From NCBI RefSeq assembly GCF_002282855.1, contig NZ_NRIR01000002.1:477151-541150 (forward strand): a stretch of DNA of 64,000 nt, given 5' to 3'. The DNA is from Paraferrimonas sedimenticola (GTDB lineage: Bacteria > Pseudomonadota > Gammaproteobacteria > Enterobacterales > Shewanellaceae). Position 1 is the stretch's first letter, and every line of letters starts with the position of its first letter. The position numbers and the translations under genes are program-made. Under the pieces are notes generated by a model, which ran no database searches, was not told where the DNA came from, and worked only from the letters and a program-made list of their open reading frames with translations. Positions 1-9,498 of the stretch are shown here, piece after piece.

Positions 1-225
1 ACCAATCCGCTGATTGGCAGCGCATCACCGGTGAGCCTGCAAGCACCGAGTATGCAAGAGCGCGAGCGCGCTAATGCCAGTCTTGAAGAGCAGCGTGCCG
101 AAGCTCAGCGCCAGCGTTTGAACGCCTACTTGCAAGACCACATGTTGCAACAGCGCTTGAACCATGCTGTGATGGAACCAAATGCAGCCAAGGGTCCCGC
201 TGAGATGCAGGACAATCAACGCTAG
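1..225 (+). CDS. rseA: RseA, anti-sigma-E factor, C-terminal fragment (5' end outside window)
   Basis: Frame 1 is open from base 1 to the stop at 223-225, so this is the end of a gene that begins upstream. The Gln/Arg/Glu-rich tail, with the motif QRLNAYLQDH near residue 38 of the visible part, resembles the C-terminal periplasmic end of RseA. RseA is the inner-membrane anti-sigma factor that holds sigma-E until it is cleaved by DegS and RseP. The assignment rests mostly on position: rseB and rseC follow directly on the same strand, the usual rpoE-rseA-rseB-rseC order. The sigma-factor binding domain and the membrane segment are not in the window. Confidence 0.85.
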   Translation, partial: TNPLIGSASPVSLQAPSMQERERANASLEEQRAEAQRQRLNAYLQDHMLQQRLNHAVMEPNAAKGPAEMQDNQR

Positions 226-237
226 TTAGGAGTTCAA

Positions 238-1200
238 TTGCAACGCCTATTGATTTTGGGGCTCACTCTGCTGAGCCTCATGGCACAAGCCGAAACCGCA
301 GAACCGAAAGAAACCACCGCCGAGGTCTGGCTAGAGCGCATGAGCCAGGCCCTCAACAATAATCAGTTCAAAGCTTCTATGGTTCACCTGCAATCCAATC
401 AGGTGCGACCGCTGATCTATATCCACGGCCAAACCGACAAGCAGCAAATTGCCTTTATGGACCACTTAAATGGCCCATACAAGAGCGCGGTGCGCGTGGG
501 GCAAGTGGTGACTTACTTAGAGCAAGACCAACCCCCTTACAGTGTTAACGCCAGCCGCATTCCAGGCTTGTTTCCGGCGGTGTTTGCCCAAGAGCTGGAA
601 CGCTTAAATCAGGGCTACGAATTTGTTCTGGGTGGTCGCAATCGCATTGCCGCGCGAACCGCTCAGTTGGTGCGAGTCGTTGCCCGCGATGAGCACAGAT
701 TCAGCTACATGGTGTGGCTAGACACAGAGACTGCACTGCCATTGCGCTTAGATATGCTCGCAGGGGAGCAACTGCTTGAACGCTTGATGGTGATTGAGCT
801 GAGTATGATGGACGAACCTGCCGGTATTTTGTTAGAAGCGGCCCGTCGCGACTGGCCTGCAGTGATTGAAACTCCGTCGGTGGCCACTGACTCGCAGTGG
901 CATTTTGGCTGGCTCCCGGCCGGATTTGAAGAAACCGTGCGAGACCAACATCGTCTGTTTGGCGCCAACGAAGCGGTGGAGTACGCCTCGCTTACCGACG
1001 GTTTAGTACAGATTTCTGTGTATTTGTCTGTTGCAGGACAAGTGGACTTGCCAGAACACGTCACTCACAACAATGGCACAGCGATCGCCAGTGCTCGCCA
1101 TGGCGATCTAGAAGTGGTAGCGATAGGCAAAGTGCCTGCCGATACCTTGCATCGCATTGCGCTAAGCATTCGCCCAGGCGGCGCCGACTCAGAACAATGA
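238..1200 (+). CDS. rseB: RseB, periplasmic sigma-E regulatory protein
   Basis: The 320-residue product begins with a signal peptide (residues 1 to about 19, ending in AQA) and continues as a two-domain MucB/RseB protein: a lipoprotein-carrier-like fold up to about residue 190 and a smaller C-terminal domain from about 215. RseB binds the periplasmic part of RseA, protects it from DegS cleavage and is displaced by lipopolysaccharide intermediates. The chosen start is TTG at 238, preceded by TTAGGAG at good spacing. It lies 12 bases after the rseA stop, and its own stop overlaps the rseC start by four bases (ATGA), so translation is probably coupled. Confidence 0.93.
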   Translation: MQRLLILGLTLLSLMAQAETAEPKETTAEVWLERMSQALNNNQFKASMVHLQSNQVRPLIYIHGQTDKQQIAFMDHLNGPYKSAVRVGQVVTYLEQDQPPYSVNASRIPGLFPAVFAQELERLNQGYEFVLGGRNRIAARTAQLVRVVARDEHRFSYMVWLDTETALPLRLDMLAGEQLLERLMVIELSMMDEPAGILLEAARRDWPAVIETPSVATDSQWHFGWLPAGFEETVRDQHRLFGANEAVEYASLTDGLVQISVYLSVAGQVDLPEHVTHNNGTAIASARHGDLEVVAIGKVPADTLHRIALSIRPGGADSEQ

Positions 1201-1652
1201 TCGAAGAGTTGGGAAAAGTGGTTCTTCGAGATGGCCAGCAGTTGGTCATCGAGGTGAGCCGCAAGTCGGCCTGCAACCATTGCGATAGCAGCGACAATTG
1301 CGGCGTTTCCGCCGTGTCAAAAGCCTTTTCTGACGAGCGTCATCTGATTGAAATCACTTGCGAAGGTGAGTTTCAACAGGGCGATTTACTGCGCTTGGGG
1401 ATCCCAGAGGACAAGTTCGTTAAAGCGGCGGCTTGGGTCTATCTGGTTCCCTTGATTGGGTTAATCGGCGGTGCTGTGGTAGGTCAATGGCTGCAGCCGT
1501 TAGGGGCGGGAGATGCCAGTGCGATAGCCGGTGCCGCGGTAGGTGCTGGGTTGGGCTGGTGGCTCGCCAAAAGTGCCGCCAAGCGTCTAAGTCGAAAAAC
1601 GCAGCCAGTGGTACTGCAAAATTTGGGGCGTCAAACCCTAGTGCGCGGCTAG
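1197..1652 (+). CDS. rseC: RseC, SoxR-reducing/sigma-E regulatory membrane protein
   Basis: This 151-residue protein has a cysteine cluster near the N terminus (C26, C29 and C35, a CX2C-X5-C arrangement) and two predicted membrane helices (about residues 76-98 and 108-124), which is the RseC/MucC architecture. RseC is a modest positive regulator of sigma-E and is linked to the SoxR-reducing Rsx/Rnf system, where the cysteines may bind an iron-sulfur cluster. The gene overlaps the rseB stop by four bases and is the last gene of the rse operon. A gap of 190 bases precedes lepA. Confidence 0.93.
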   Translation: MIEELGKVVLRDGQQLVIEVSRKSACNHCDSSDNCGVSAVSKAFSDERHLIEITCEGEFQQGDLLRLGIPEDKFVKAAAWVYLVPLIGLIGGAVVGQWLQPLGAGDASAIAGAAVGAGLGWWLAKSAAKRLSRKTQPVVLQNLGRQTLVRG

Positions 1653-1842
1653 TTCGACGCCCCTCGACTATGCCAATGGCTCATCTCAGTTATCCTTTCC
1701 TTTAGATCCCCAACTTGTGGTATGATTCGCGCCCAAGTTTTTCGGTAATCCATACACGTCAATTTGCGACCGGCGCTGGCTTGGCTAAGCTAACAAACAG
1801 ACCCATCTGCGCCCGTCCCGACTACGGTTTTAGTAATTCAGC

Positions 1843-3633
1843 ATGAAACACATTCGCAATTTCAGCATTATTGCACACATTGACCACGGCAAATCCACTT
1901 TGTCGGATCGTCTTATCCAAACTTGTGGCGGCTTGTCCGATCGCGAAATGGAAGCTCAGGTTCTCGATTCGATGGACCTCGAACGCGAACGCGGAATTAC
2001 CATTAAAGCCCAAAGCGTGACCTTGGATTACAAGGCCGACGACGGTGAAACTTATCAGCTTAACTTCATCGACACTCCCGGACACGTGGACTTCACCTAC
2101 GAAGTATCGCGCAGCCTAGCGGCCTGTGAAGGGGCGCTGTTAGTGGTTGACGCCGGTCAGGGGGTAGAAGCCCAGACTTTGGCCAACTGCTATACCGCTA
2201 TCGACATGGACCTAGAAGTAGTGCCAATTCTGAATAAGATTGACCTGCCGCAAGCGGATCCAGATCGCGTCGCCGAAGAAATCGAAGACATCGTTGGTAT
2301 CGATGCCACCGAAGCAGTGCGTTGCTCGGCCAAAACCGGTGTTGGTATTAAAGACGTACTGGAAGAGATCGTTCAAAAGGTGCCTTCGCCAGAGGGTGAT
2401 CCTGATGCACCGCTACAAGCACTGATCATCGATTCTTGGTTCGATAACTACCAAGGCGTTGTGTCTTTGGTTCGAATCAAAAACGGCAGCCTGAAAAAGA
2501 ACGATAAGTTTAAAGTAATGAGCACAGGCCAAGTGCACCAAGTGGATCACATTGGTATTTTCACGCCAAAGCAAACCGACACTGGCGTGCTTAACGCCGG
2601 CGAAGTGGGTTTCGTGATTGCCGGCATCAAAGACATTTTGGGGGCTCCTGTGGGGGATACCCTGACCTTGGCCAAACACGGCGCCGAAGAGCCGCTACCG
2701 GGTTTCCAGAAAGTGAAGCCGCAGGTATACGCTGGTCTGTTCCCAATTTCCTCAGACGACTACGAGAACTTCCGTGACGCCTTGGGCAAATTAAGCCTTA
2801 ATGACGCCTCTTTGTTCTATGAGCCAGAAACCTCAACCGCCTTGGGCTTTGGTTTCCGCTGTGGCTTCTTGGGCATGCTGCACATGGAAATCATTCAGGA
2901 GCGCTTGGAGCGCGAGTACAACCTGGACCTGATTACCACAGCACCGACGGTTATCTACGAAGTCGAAAAAACCAATGGCGAAACCGTTCACGTCGACAAC
3001 CCGTCCGACTTGCCCGCCATTAATGAAATTGAACAACTGGCAGAGCCAATTGTCGAAGCCAATATCCTAGTGCCAAAAGAGTACTTGGGGAATGTGATTA
3101 CCTTGTGTATCGAAAAGCGCGGTGTGCAAACCGACATGAGCTACCACGGCAATCAAGTGGCGGTGAACTACGAACTGCCCATGGCCGAAGTGGTGTTGGA
3201 CTTCTTTGACCGTTTGAAATCCACCTCGCGCGGTTATGCCTCGCTGGACTACAACTTTAAGCGCTTCCAGCCGGCAGACATGGTTCGCCTGGACGTGCTG
3301 ATCAACGGCGAGCGGGTTGATGCTCTAGCCATCATTACTCACCGTGAGAACTCGCACTACCGCGGTCGAGCGCTGGTTGAGAAAATGAAAGAGCTGATTC
3401 CACGACAGATGTTTGATATCGCGATTCAAGCGGCGATTGGCAATCAGGTTGTGGCTCGCTCTACCGTTAAAGCCTTGCGCAAAGACGTAACTGCTAAGTG
3501 TTACGGTGGTGACGTGTCGCGTAAGAAGAAACTGCTTCAGAAGCAGAAAGAAGGTAAGAAGCGCATGAAGTCCTTGGGCAACGTGGAAGTGCCACAAGAA
3601 GCCTTCTTGGCCGTATTGAAAGTAGGAGATTAA
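1843..3633 (+). CDS. lepA: LepA (EF4), ribosome-associated translational GTPase
   Basis: The 596-residue product has the usual LepA length and order: a GTPase domain with [10 protein letters not shown] at 11-20, DTPGH at 77-81 and NKID at 131-134, then EF-G-like domains and the lysine-rich LepA-specific C-terminal domain. LepA acts on the ribosome and has been connected with initiation, 30S biogenesis and back-translocation. ATG at 1843 is the natural start, as [10 protein letters not shown] is the family's typical N terminus. lepB begins six bases after the stop, the common lepA-lepB operon. Confidence 0.98.
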   Translation: MKHIRNFSIIAHIDHGKSTLSDRLIQTCGGLSDREMEAQVLDSMDLERERGITIKAQSVTLDYKADDGETYQLNFIDTPGHVDFTYEVSRSLAACEGALLVVDAGQGVEAQTLANCYTAIDMDLEVVPILNKIDLPQADPDRVAEEIEDIVGIDATEAVRCSAKTGVGIKDVLEEIVQKVPSPEGDPDAPLQALIIDSWFDNYQGVVSLVRIKNGSLKKNDKFKVMSTGQVHQVDHIGIFTPKQTDTGVLNAGEVGFVIAGIKDILGAPVGDTLTLAKHGAEEPLPGFQKVKPQVYAGLFPISSDDYENFRDALGKLSLNDASLFYEPETSTALGFGFRCGFLGMLHMEIIQERLEREYNLDLITTAPTVIYEVEKTNGETVHVDNPSDLPAINEIEQLAEPIVEANILVPKEYLGNVITLCIEKRGVQTDMSYHGNQVAVNYELPMAEVVLDFFDRLKSTSRGYASLDYNFKRFQPADMVRLDVLINGERVDALAIITHRENSHYRGRALVEKMKELIPRQMFDIAIQAAIGNQVVARSTVKALRKDVTAKCYGGDVSRKKKLLQKQKEGKKRMKSLGNVEVPQEAFLAVLKVGD

Positions 3634-3639
3634 CTCTAG

Positions 3640-4551
3640 ATGGCGGCGTACTTTTCGTTAATTCTGGTACTAGTAACCCTGGGCTCAGGGCTTATCTGGC
3701 TGCTGGATGTGAAAGTGTTTAAACCCAAGCGCTTGGCGAGTCTGAGCGCTGCGCAGTCCAATGGCCAAATCAGCGAAGAGGCAGCGGCGAAGATCACTCA
3801 AGAGCCGGCGATCGTCGAAACTTCTCGCTCGATTTTCCCTGTCATTGCCTTTGTGTTGGTACTGCGCTCATTCCTGTGGGAACCCTTCCAAATTCCGTCG
3901 GGCTCTATGATGCCAACTCTGCTGGTGGGCGATTTTATTCTGGTAGAGAAGTTCGCCTATGGGCTTAAAGACCCGGTTTGGCGCAACAAGCTTGTGGAAA
4001 CCGGCGAGCCTAAGCGCGGCGACGTTGCCGTGTTTAAGTATCCGGTAGATACGCGTATTGATTACATCAAACGCATTGTCGGTTTGCCTGGTGACACCAT
4101 TCGCTACCGCAACAAGCAGCTATATATCAAACCCGCTTGTGACTCTGGTGAGAACTGCCAAGACTTTCAGTTGGTCAGCCGCTCTTTGGTCAATCGCGAC
4201 GAATACTTCCAAGGCCCATACCCACTGACGCGCTACACTGAGCAGTTAGGCGAAGTGAGCCACGATATTTTGGTTAACACCCAACGTCCAGATCCTATTG
4301 GCATGTTCTTCCAAGAAGACGGCGTGCCCCGCGGTGATTTTGTGGTGCCAGAAGGACACTACTTCGGGATTGGCGACAACCGTGATAACAGCACAGATAG
4401 TCGTTTTTGGGGCTTTATCAAAGACGAGCACTTAGTAGGTAAGGCGGTTGCGATATGGATAAGCTTTGAGTTTGAGCGCAGCGAAGATAGCCTGCTGCCA
4501 ACTTGGATCCCGACCGGCGTTCGCTTTAACCGTGTTGGTGGCATTAGTTAG
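3640..4551 (+). CDS. lepB: Signal peptidase I
   Basis: LepB (303 residues) cleaves signal peptides from exported proteins at the periplasmic face of the inner membrane. It has two N-terminal membrane segments (about 3-22 and 64-80), followed by the catalytic serine in [10 protein letters not shown] (Ser89) and the general-base lysine in [12 protein letters not shown] (Lys144). The [11 protein letters not shown] box lies near residue 247. The periplasmic domain is slightly shorter than in E. coli (324 residues). The stop codon shares one base with the GTG start of rnc, so the two are probably translationally coupled. Confidence 0.98.
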   Translation: MAAYFSLILVLVTLGSGLIWLLDVKVFKPKRLASLSAAQSNGQISEEAAAKITQEPAIVETSRSIFPVIAFVLVLRSFLWEPFQIPSGSMMPTLLVGDFILVEKFAYGLKDPVWRNKLVETGEPKRGDVAVFKYPVDTRIDYIKRIVGLPGDTIRYRNKQLYIKPACDSGENCQDFQLVSRSLVNRDEYFQGPYPLTRYTEQLGEVSHDILVNTQRPDPIGMFFQEDGVPRGDFVVPEGHYFGIGDNRDNSTDSRFWGFIKDEHLVGKAVAIWISFEFERSEDSLLPTWIPTGVRFNRVGGIS

Positions 4552-5222
4552 TGGCTGATTTAAACAAATTGTGCCGCATTATCGGCTACCAATTTAACGA
4601 CATCTCTCATTTGCAGCTGGCGATGACTCATCGCAGCGCGGCCGGTCAGCACAACGAACGCCTAGAGTTCTTAGGCGATTCTGTGTTGTCTGTGGTGATC
4701 GCCGAAGAGTTGTTCCACCGCTTTCCCAAAGTCAACGAAGGCGCGCTAACGCGCATGCGCTCAGCTTTGGTAAAGGGCGATACGCTGTCTGAAATTGGCT
4801 TGGAATTTGAGCTAGGCGATTACATTCGATTAGGCGCTGGTGAGCTTAAAAGCGGTGGTTTTCGTCGCGCCTCGATTCTGGCAGACGCTGTCGAAGCGAT
4901 TATTGGTGCTGTCTATCTGGACTCGGACTTTGCCACGGTCAAAGCCTTGCTGTTGCGCTGGTACCAGACTCGCTTAGATACGGTGCAGCCGGTCAATCAA
5001 AAGGACGCCAAAACTCGCTTGCAAGAGTACTTACAAGGGCGTCGTTTGCCATTGCCAGAGTACGTGGTCACAGAGATCACCGGTGAGTCCCACCGTCAAG
5101 AATTTACCGTCGAGTGTCGCACCAGCGAGCTAAACCAGCCTGTGGTTGCCAAGGGCAGCTCTCGTCGCAAGGCGGAACAAATTGCCGCTGCTAAAGTATT
5201 GGAGCAAATCCATGGCCGATAA
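4551..5222 (+). CDS. rnc: Ribonuclease III
   Basis: The 223-residue enzyme cuts double-stranded RNA, including rRNA precursors. The signature [10 protein letters not shown] is at 35-44, where Glu and Asp bind the catalytic metal. A second acidic cluster ([10 protein letters not shown]) and a C-terminal dsRNA-binding domain (about 153-223) follow. The start is GTG at 4551, overlapping the lepB stop by one base. The 3' end overlaps the start of era by 11 bases, giving the classical rnc-era-recO arrangement. Confidence 0.98.
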   Translation: MADLNKLCRIIGYQFNDISHLQLAMTHRSAAGQHNERLEFLGDSVLSVVIAEELFHRFPKVNEGALTRMRSALVKGDTLSEIGLEFELGDYIRLGAGELKSGGFRRASILADAVEAIIGAVYLDSDFATVKALLLRWYQTRLDTVQPVNQKDAKTRLQEYLQGRRLPLPEYVVTEITGESHRQEFTVECRTSELNQPVVAKGSSRRKAEQIAAAKVLEQIHGR

Positions 5223-6171
5223 CTCTCAAGATTTCGACCCTATCGAACCGGGCAGCCTGACACCGGAAGAGGGCGAGCAACGCATCGCCATGGTGGCCAT
5301 TGTCGGTCGCCCAAACGTGGGCAAATCGACCCTGCTCAATCGCATTCTTGGACAAAAAGTATCCATCACGTCGCGTAAGCCGCAAACTACTCGCCATCGC
5401 ATTATGGGTATTCATACCGAAGGCGATTGTCAGCTGCTGTTTGTCGACACTCCCGGCCTGCACAGCGAAGAAAAGCGCGCCATTAACCGCTACATGAACC
5501 GCGCTGCCTCCAGCTCGATTGGCGATGTAGAAATGGTGATGTTTGTGGTGGATGGCATGAACTGGACCGCCGACGATGAGCTGGTGCTCAACAAGGTGAA
5601 AAAGGGTTCCGGGTCGCGCAAGACGGTGTTGGTCATCAACAAGATTGACCAAATCAAAGAAAAAGACGTCTTACTGCCATACCTGCAAGAACTGCAGAAA
5701 AAGTTTGCTTTTGATGCCATCGTGCCTGTATCGGCCAAAAGCGGCGACCGTGTCCCTCAATTGCTGGAGTTGGCCAAAAACGCCAGCTACGAAGGCGCTC
5801 ACTTCTTTCCAGAAGAGTACGTGACCGATCGCTCCTCGCGCTTTATGGCGGCCGAGATCATTCGCGAAAAACTGATTCGCTACACAGGCGATGAACTGCC
5901 TTATTCGGTGACCGTAGAGATAGAGCGTTTTGCGCTAATGGACAACGGCGTTTATCAGATCAATGGTTTGATTTTGGTGGAACGCAGCGGTCAGAAGAAG
6001 ATGATCATCGGTAACAAAGGCGAGAAGATTAAAACCATCGGCCGCGAAGCCCGCCTCGATATGGAGCGCCTGTTCGACAACAAGGTGTTTCTCGAGATGT
6101 GGGTTAAGGTGAAATCCGGCTGGGCCGATGACGAACGCGCTTTGCGTAGCCTAGGCTACGGCGAGGACTAA
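5212..6171 (+). CDS. era: Era, 16S rRNA-binding GTPase
   Basis: Era (319 residues) binds the 3' end of 16S rRNA during 30S assembly. The GTPase motifs are GRPNVGKS (32-39), DTPG (79-82) and NKID (143-146), and a C-terminal KH domain contains [16 protein letters not shown] chose ATG 5212 although the frame is open from 5146. The longer version would add 22 residues that overlap the dsRNA-binding domain code of rnc and do not resemble Era. An acidic N-terminal extension of about 20 residues before the GTPase core is still present. It overlaps rnc by 11 bases. Confidence 0.97.
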   Translation: MADNSQDFDPIEPGSLTPEEGEQRIAMVAIVGRPNVGKSTLLNRILGQKVSITSRKPQTTRHRIMGIHTEGDCQLLFVDTPGLHSEEKRAINRYMNRAASSSIGDVEMVMFVVDGMNWTADDELVLNKVKKGSGSRKTVLVINKIDQIKEKDVLLPYLQELQKKFAFDAIVPVSAKSGDRVPQLLELAKNASYEGAHFFPEEYVTDRSSRFMAAEIIREKLIRYTGDELPYSVTVEIERFALMDNGVYQINGLILVERSGQKKMIIGNKGEKIKTIGREARLDMERLFDNKVFLEMWVKVKSGWADDERALRSLGYGED

Positions 6172-6187
6172 CCAGCAGTCGACAAGG

Positions 6188-6895
6188 ATGCCGATGCAGC
6201 GAGCCTACTTGCTACATTCCCGCCCGTACCAGGAGCACAAGCTACTGATTGAGCTGCTGACCGAATCTCAGGGGCGCATTGGCGCTGTGGTCCGCGTTGG
6301 CACCTCTAAAGCTCAGCGCCTAAAGCGAGCGCTGTTACAGCCTTTCCAACCTTTGCAAATCGAACTCAGTGGCCGCAGTCAGCTCAAGACCTTGAGTCGA
6401 GTGGAAGCGGCCGCACCCGCGCTACCATTGGTGGGCAAACCACAATATGCAGGTTTGTATCTCAACGAATTGTGCGTGCGTTTACTGGCGGAAGGTGACC
6501 CAGTGCCCTGTGTGTTTGATGGCTATCACCAAAGCTTGCTAGGCTTAGCCAAAGCCGAACCAATGGAGCCAACCCTGCGCTATTTTGAATGGCTGTTACT
6601 CGACGCCTTGGGCGCAGCACCTTCGTTGCAGTTTGATACTCAAGGCGGTGAGATTGAGGCTAAGGGTCGCTACCAACTAGTACCGCAGCAAGGGTTTGAA
6701 GCCAGTCAGCTCAATGAGCCAGGGGCTAATTATTCTGGGCAAACTTTGGAGAGTTTGTCCGCGCGTCAACTGACACCAGAGCAGTGGCGTGAAAGTAAGC
6801 ATTTACTCAGACAATTATTATCCCCATTGCTAGGGGACAAGCCGCTGACCAGCCGAGCGCTGTTTCAGCCGCGCAAAGGAGACAGCAGTGACTGA
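6188..6895 (+). CDS. recO: RecO, DNA repair and recombination mediator
   Basis: This is a 235-residue RecO-family protein: an N-terminal OB-fold beginning with [20 protein letters not shown], then a helical domain. RecO works with RecR to load RecA onto SSB-coated single-stranded DNA at gaps. ATG codons at 6188 and 6194 are both possible; the first has AAGG just before it. The gene lies 16 bases after era and overlaps the pdxJ start by eight bases. No cysteine zinc motif is evident, as is usual for gammaproteobacterial RecO. Confidence 0.94.
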   Translation: MPMQRAYLLHSRPYQEHKLLIELLTESQGRIGAVVRVGTSKAQRLKRALLQPFQPLQIELSGRSQLKTLSRVEAAAPALPLVGKPQYAGLYLNELCVRLLAEGDPVPCVFDGYHQSLLGLAKAEPMEPTLRYFEWLLLDALGAAPSLQFDTQGGEIEAKGRYQLVPQQGFEASQLNEPGANYSGQTLESLSARQLTPEQWRESKHLLRQLLSPLLGDKPLTSRALFQPRKGDSSD

Positions 6896-7619
6896 ACTTT
6901 ATCTTGGGGTCAACATTGACCACATCGCTACCCTTCGCCAAGCTCGAGGCACCACTTACCCGGATCCTGTGCACGCTGCGGCGGTAGCTGAGCACGCTGG
7001 TGCGGATGGCATCACCATTCATTTGCGCGAAGACCGTCGCCACATTGTCGATCGCGACGTGGAAGTGTTGGCGCAAACCATTAAGACTCGTATGAATCTG
7101 GAAATGGCTGTCACCGAAGAGATGTTGGCGATTGCTGAGCGCATTCAACCAACATACGTCTGTCTGGTTCCAGAGAAGCGCGAAGAGCTGACCACTGAAG
7201 GTGGCTTGGACGTTGCCGGACAGCAGGCCAAAATTGCCGACGCAGTGGCGCGCTTGAGCGCCAAGGGTATCAAGGTTAGCCTGTTTATTGATGCGGATCC
7301 TAAACAGATTGACGCTACTGTGGCCTGTGGTGCGCCTTACATTGAAATCCACACTGGTCACTACGCTGATGCCGAAGATGACGCTACTCAGGCCGCTGAG
7401 CTTAAGCGCATTGCTGAAATGGCGACCTATGCTCATGGCAAGGGATTGATTGTGAATGCCGGTCACGGTCTGCACTATCACAACGTTCAGCCAATTGCCG
7501 CCATTCCAGAGTTTTATGAGCTCAACATTGGCCACGCGATTATCGCTCGTGCCGCCGTCGATGGCCTAGGTAAAGCGGTCGCTGATATGAAGGCACTAAT
7601 GCGCCAGGCGAGGGCTTAA
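6888..7619 (+). CDS. pdxJ: Pyridoxine 5'-phosphate synthase
   Basis: The 243-residue TIM-barrel enzyme condenses 1-deoxy-D-xylulose 5-phosphate with 3-amino-1-hydroxyacetone 1-phosphate, the last ring-closing step of DXP-dependent vitamin B6 synthesis. Family motifs are [16 protein letters not shown] near the N terminus, HLREDRRHI, and the C-terminal [15 protein letters not shown]. The start is GTG at 6888, inside the end of recO. acpS begins four bases after the stop, the conserved recO-pdxJ-acpS string. Confidence 0.98.
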   Translation: MTELYLGVNIDHIATLRQARGTTYPDPVHAAAVAEHAGADGITIHLREDRRHIVDRDVEVLAQTIKTRMNLEMAVTEEMLAIAERIQPTYVCLVPEKREELTTEGGLDVAGQQAKIADAVARLSAKGIKVSLFIDADPKQIDATVACGAPYIEIHTGHYADAEDDATQAAELKRIAEMATYAHGKGLIVNAGHGLHYHNVQPIAAIPEFYELNIGHAIIARAAVDGLGKAVADMKALMRQARA

Positions 7620-7622
7620 GCC

Positions 7623-8003
7623 ATGGCTGTGGTGGGAATTGGTACTGACTTGGTGGAAGTGGCTCGGGTGGAGGCTCAACTGGGTCGTCTCGGCGATCGT
7701 TTTGCCAAACGAATTCTCACCGAGCGCGAGTTGGCGATCTACCACGAGCACAAGCAAGCGGGGCGCTATTTGGCCAAGCGTTTTGCCGCCAAAGAGGCGG
7801 TGGCTAAGGCCTTAGGTACAGGCATTGGCCGCGGTGTTTCCTTTCAGCACATTGAAATTAGCAATGATCTCAATGGCGCACCCTTGTGCCACCTAAGCGA
7901 TGGCGCGCAACAGCGCCTAGCTGAGCTGGGTGGCACTCGAATTCACATCAGTATCAGCGACGAGCGTCATTACGCCAGCGCCTTTGCCGTCGCTGAAAGC
8001 TAG
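7623..8003 (+). CDS. acpS: Holo-[acyl-carrier-protein] synthase
   Basis: AcpS (126 residues) transfers the 4'-phosphopantetheine arm of coenzyme A to the acyl carrier protein. The magnesium-binding residues are visible as Asp9 in GIGTDLVEVARVE and Glu58 in KRFAAKEAVAKALGTG. It is the last gene of the lepA-to-acpS run. The stop codon lies inside a perfect nine-base inverted repeat. Confidence 0.98.
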   Translation: MAVVGIGTDLVEVARVEAQLGRLGDRFAKRILTERELAIYHEHKQAGRYLAKRFAAKEAVAKALGTGIGRGVSFQHIEISNDLNGAPLCHLSDGAQQRLAELGGTRIHISISDERHYASAFAVAES

Positions 8004-8021
8004 CGGCAAGACCCGCTAGCT
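7998..8021. repeat. Inverted repeat over the acpS stop codon
   Basis: AGCTAGCGG and CCGCTAGCT form a perfect nine-base stem with a six-base loop. The acpS stop is inside the left arm. There is no uridine run on either side, so this is not a typical intrinsic terminator. It may instead stabilise the 3' end of the acpS transcript, or that of maoP, which ends only seven bases further on the other strand. Confidence 0.55.
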
Positions 8022-8027
8022 AGGCTG

Positions 8028-8393
8028 TTAATCGTATCCGTACTCACTCACGCTGTCTGCGGCCTGTTCAGCGAGCGTGTACGCTGCTGGTGTTGCGCGG
8101 CTATTCAGACTGTAAAAGTGTTTGGGACTGCGAGTGTGGGTTATGTATTTTAACCACACTCGTTCTAATCTGGAACGGGCCCGCTTAGGGTCCTTTAGCG
8201 ACTTAACGAACTGACGTTCTTCAGCGTTGGCCGGTGCTAGTAGGCCCGACTCTAAGGCGCGCATAGTGTCGCCATAGTTAGTCAATAGCTCGCTCTCCAA
8301 TAGAGTAAAATTACCCGACTTGGCAAAGCCTCGTGGAAACGCAACGTCATCGTAAAAGCGCTTCTCGCCTGGACGAAACAGTATTTCAGACAT
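8028..8393 (-). CDS. maoP: MaoP/YifE-family (DUF413) macrodomain Ori organisation protein
   Basis: The product (121 residues from the chosen start) resembles E. coli MaoP/YifE: FYDDVAFPRGFAKSGNFTL near residue 11, the segment ERVWLKYIT in the middle and a variable acidic end. In E. coli MaoP acts with the maoS site to organise the Ori macrodomain. The frame is open to 8450, but ATG 8393 (MSEILFRPGEKRFYDD) gives the family's normal N terminus. The longer start would add 19 unrelated residues. No copy of the E. coli maoS sequence was recognised nearby. The gene follows the AdoMet decarboxylase on the same strand after 123 bases. Confidence 0.85.
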   Translation of the reverse strand: MSEILFRPGEKRFYDDVAFPRGFAKSGNFTLLESELLTNYGDTMRALESGLLAPANAEERQFVKSLKDPKRARSRLERVWLKYITHTRSPKHFYSLNSRATPAAYTLAEQAADSVSEYGYD

Positions 8394-8516
8394 GATTACC
8401 CTCGCTATGTGAACCGTCTGCAATAGCGAGAAATTAAATCCAAATTCCAAAATTGAAAATCAAAAGATTTTTGTGGTGATGATAAGACTTGCTTATCGTC
8501 AAGCGTGACTGTCTTT

Positions 8517-9425
8517 CTATGTACCAAGCGGGCACATAAAGTGCTTGAAGTCCACTGGATACACCGCTTGAAGCGAGGCGCTTTGGTGGGCGACTAACAC
8601 GGTATCGTCGCTCGCAGTCAGGCTCGGCGAGCAATTAAAGGTTATAAGGTCAAACGAGCTGGGATTCAGAATCTGGCAAAGCTGGTCAAGCAGCGTTGGA
8701 TGGTTCAGCGCCAAGTCTATGTTGGTTTCAAAGCTGACGTAGGAAGAGTCCTCTTGGGGAGTAATGTGGATGGTGAAGTACTGGCAGCCCTTCACACCAT
8801 TTACCGAATAACCATAGGGTTCAAATAAGAAGTCATCGATTATAAAGCCTGCAAACAAGTCTTCCAGCGCCAACGCACGGCGCACTCCTGCAATGCTTTG
8901 CCCCTGGGATCTTAAGTAATCAGCCGCCTCACCACTTATGTGATACATGAGTAGCTCAGTGTTGATGTCTAATGCCTTGGGTTGATGGCCAGCGTGCCAA
9001 TACCAGATGAAGTTGTGGTGGCCATCAAGGTGGCCCAGCTGATGAGCACGGCCTGGCAACCACTGACTCAGCTGTTGTTGGTCTTGCTCAAAGGTGGTTT
9101 TTTGCAGGTGGGACTGGTATTCGTTTTTGCGCTGAAAACTCACTTCGGCCAGTAGTTCACGGTCAAATCTTTGTAAAAAGAAGCCAATGGAATCAACCAA
9201 AGAGATGTTACCGCAGGTGATCATCACAAAGCGGTCGTCCCACACAAACAGGCTAGACTCGGACAGAATAAAGGCATCAAGCTCGGCGCTTTGAACCTGA
9301 GACAGAATACTGGCTTGGCTTTGAGCTACTAGCGCGCGCCAAAATTCAATGCCTAGCTCCCGTAAAGAGCCCGCTTGTGGAGTGACTCGAATTTGGACTT
9401 TTTTTTCTGAGCCCTCAAAGAACAT
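8517..9425 (-). CDS. speD: S-adenosylmethionine decarboxylase, eukaryotic type
   Basis: The 302-residue product resembles the human/plant type of AdoMet decarboxylase, not the short bacterial SpeD. FFEGSEK at 2-8 matches the human active-site FEG.EK. LSESSLF at 54-60 matches the self-cleavage site, so Ser57 should become the pyruvoyl group. Cys71 (ITCG), Ser207 (YGYSVNG) and His220 (TIHITP) match human Cys82, Ser229 and His243. The counterpart of human Glu247, which contacts the ribose, seems to be Gln224. The enzyme would make decarboxylated AdoMet for polyamine synthesis. No aminopropyltransferase gene lies in the window, so the partner must be elsewhere. It sits between a DUF2721 gene and maoP on the same strand. 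Confidence 0.85.
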   Translation of the reverse strand: MFFEGSEKKVQIRVTPQAGSLRELGIEFWRALVAQSQASILSQVQSAELDAFILSESSLFVWDDRFVMITCGNISLVDSIGFFLQRFDRELLAEVSFQRKNEYQSHLQKTTFEQDQQQLSQWLPGRAHQLGHLDGHHNFIWYWHAGHQPKALDINTELLMYHISGEAADYLRSQGQSIAGVRRALALEDLFAGFIIDDFLFEPYGYSVNGVKGCQYFTIHITPQEDSSYVSFETNIDLALNHPTLLDQLCQILNPSSFDLITFNCSPSLTASDDTVLVAHQSASLQAVYPVDFKHFMCPLGT

Positions 9426-9498
9426 AGGGTACCTAGGCTATTAACAAACGCGTCTAGCAAAATTTTAGCGATAACGCATGGATAATGGAAAGGGGCCG

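Noticed and set aside
1433..1705. A 90-codon frame overlapping the 3' end of rseC in another phase, possible frameshifted extension
   Set aside because: RseC already has full family length and ends with a normal stop. The alternative frame has no resemblance to any protein.
5191..5652. A 153-codon minus-strand frame opposite era
   Set aside because: Antisense to the conserved GTPase domain of era; the His-rich translation reflects era codon usage.
6807..7535. A 242-codon open frame on the minus strand opposite recO and pdxJ
   Set aside because: It lies entirely antisense to pdxJ and the recO end, both certain genes. Its product has no recognisable family features and a composition typical of an antisense frame.
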